5,921 nt of DNA from the NCBI GenBank assembly GCA_029219125.1, contig JAQXSU010000065.1, forward strand, positions 1 to 5,921, given 5' to 3'. The stretch comes from Bacillota bacterium (lineage in GTDB: Bacteria > Bacillota > Clostridia > Peptostreptococcales > Anaerovoracaceae). Shown one piece after another: positions 5,766-5,921 of the stretch. The notes beneath the pieces were generated by a model. That model ran no database searches. It was not told the origin of the DNA and saw only the letters and a list, made by a program, of their open reading frames with translations. Position numbers and translations under genes: made by a program. How positions within the stretch are numbered: position 1 is the first letter of the stretch; the number at the start of each line of letters is the position of its first letter.

Positions 5766-5772
5766 TAGGTTT
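5750..5772 (-). promoter_or_regulatory. Operator-like inverted repeat over the metY promoter -35
   Basis: Perfect 8-bp arms AAACCTAT (5772-5765) and ATAGGTTT (5757-5750) flank a 7-bp centre that holds most of the TTGACA -35 box, which runs one base into the upstream arm. The layout, A/T-rich flanks then CC, 13 bp, GG and A/T-rich flanks, matches the geometry of Rrf2-family sites such as IscR type 2, and CymR of Bacillus belongs to the same family. Binding here would block RNA polymerase. The regulator is not encoded in the window, so its identity is inferred. Confidence 0.65.
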
Positions 5773-5793
5773 TAGGAATTATTTTTACCACGC

Positions 5794-5816
5794 AAAAAGG
5801 CGGCCAAAAGGCCGCC
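5794..5816 (-). terminator. Rho-independent terminator of the upstream gene
   Basis: In minus-strand RNA, GGCGGCC (5816-5810) pairs perfectly with GGCCGCC (5805-5799; coordinates in RNA order) around a TTTT loop, and five T follow (5798-5794). The stem can extend through G-U and A-U pairs into AAAGG before it. It lies 32 nt after the stop at 5849 and isolates the metY promoter from readthrough. Confidence 0.93.
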
Positions 5817-5848
5817 CCTTTCCGGGTTCTGATATGTATTTCCGGCTA

Positions 5849-5921
5849 TTACTTCTGTCGCTCCGCCTCTGCCATAACAGCCCTGGCAACGCTGTCAACT
5901 ACAGCTTTATTGAATGCATCT
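5849..5921 (-). CDS. C-terminal end of an unidentified protein (5' part outside window)
   Basis: The last 23 codons and a TAA stop are visible. The frame is open to the window edge, with the last base of a further codon at 5921. The tail is an amphipathic, Ala/Val-rich helix (AVVDSVARAVMAEAERQK) with charged residues at the end, typical of the closing helix of a cytoplasmic enzyme. Coding is supported by the strong terminator 32 nt downstream on the same strand. The function cannot be determined from this fragment. Confidence 0.65.
   Translation of the reverse strand, partial: DAFNKAVVDSVARAVMAEAERQK

Noticed and set aside
5849..5921. Assignment of the C-terminal fragment to malic enzyme or an alcohol dehydrogenase
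   Set aside because: The Ala/Val-rich closing helix loosely resembles both, but 23 residues without a motif cannot support a name.

Overview
The window looks like chromosomal DNA from a low-to-moderate G+C, Gram-positive-type bacterium (Bacillota). The evidence is strong AGGAG-type ribosome binding sites before nearly every gene, sigma-A-like promoters (TTGACA and TATAAT-like hexamers), compact Rho-independent terminators and a cytoplasmic-style amino-acid metabolism gene set. The exact genus cannot be read from the sequence. Every supported gene is on the minus strand, so transcription runs from high to low coordinates. There is no sign of a mobile element, CRISPR array or RNA gene.

Layout in transcription order. 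At 5849-5921 lies the last 23 codons of an unidentified gene, closed by a strong hairpin terminator (5794-5816). A well-formed promoter (5737-5765) follows, with its -35 inside a perfect 8-bp inverted repeat (5750-5772). This drives a leader of about 160 nt that encodes a 28-residue peptide with three consecutive Cys codons (5610-5696). Next come metY (O-acetylhomoserine sulfhydrylase, 4280-5572) and cysK (O-acetylserine sulfhydrylase, 3299-4231), separated by 48 nt without a terminator. A Rho-independent terminator (3239-3274) ends this unit.

A second unit begins at once, with a promoter (3208-3236) almost touching the terminator T-tract. It carries an M20-family N-acyl-amino-acid amidohydrolase (1979-3169), an N-acyl-D-amino-acid deacylase-type amidohydrolase (579-1937) and a class A beta-lactamase-like serine hydrolase (1-564, cut by the window edge). 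Spacing is 41 and 14 nt, so this is probably one operon.

Functionally, unit one fixes sulfide into homocysteine (MetY) and cysteine (CysK). Its 5' region seems to carry two layers of control: an operator with the geometry of Rrf2-family regulators (CymR/IscR-like), and a Cys-codon-rich leader peptide suited to sensing charged tRNA-Cys. A UUUCCG stretch within the peptide-coding region is complementary to the metY ribosome binding site, which suggests a concrete translational attenuation model. Unit two is likely to strip acyl groups from L- and D-amino acids or small peptides; its true substrates are not visible from sequence. The leader of metY-cysK is the most interesting part of the window.
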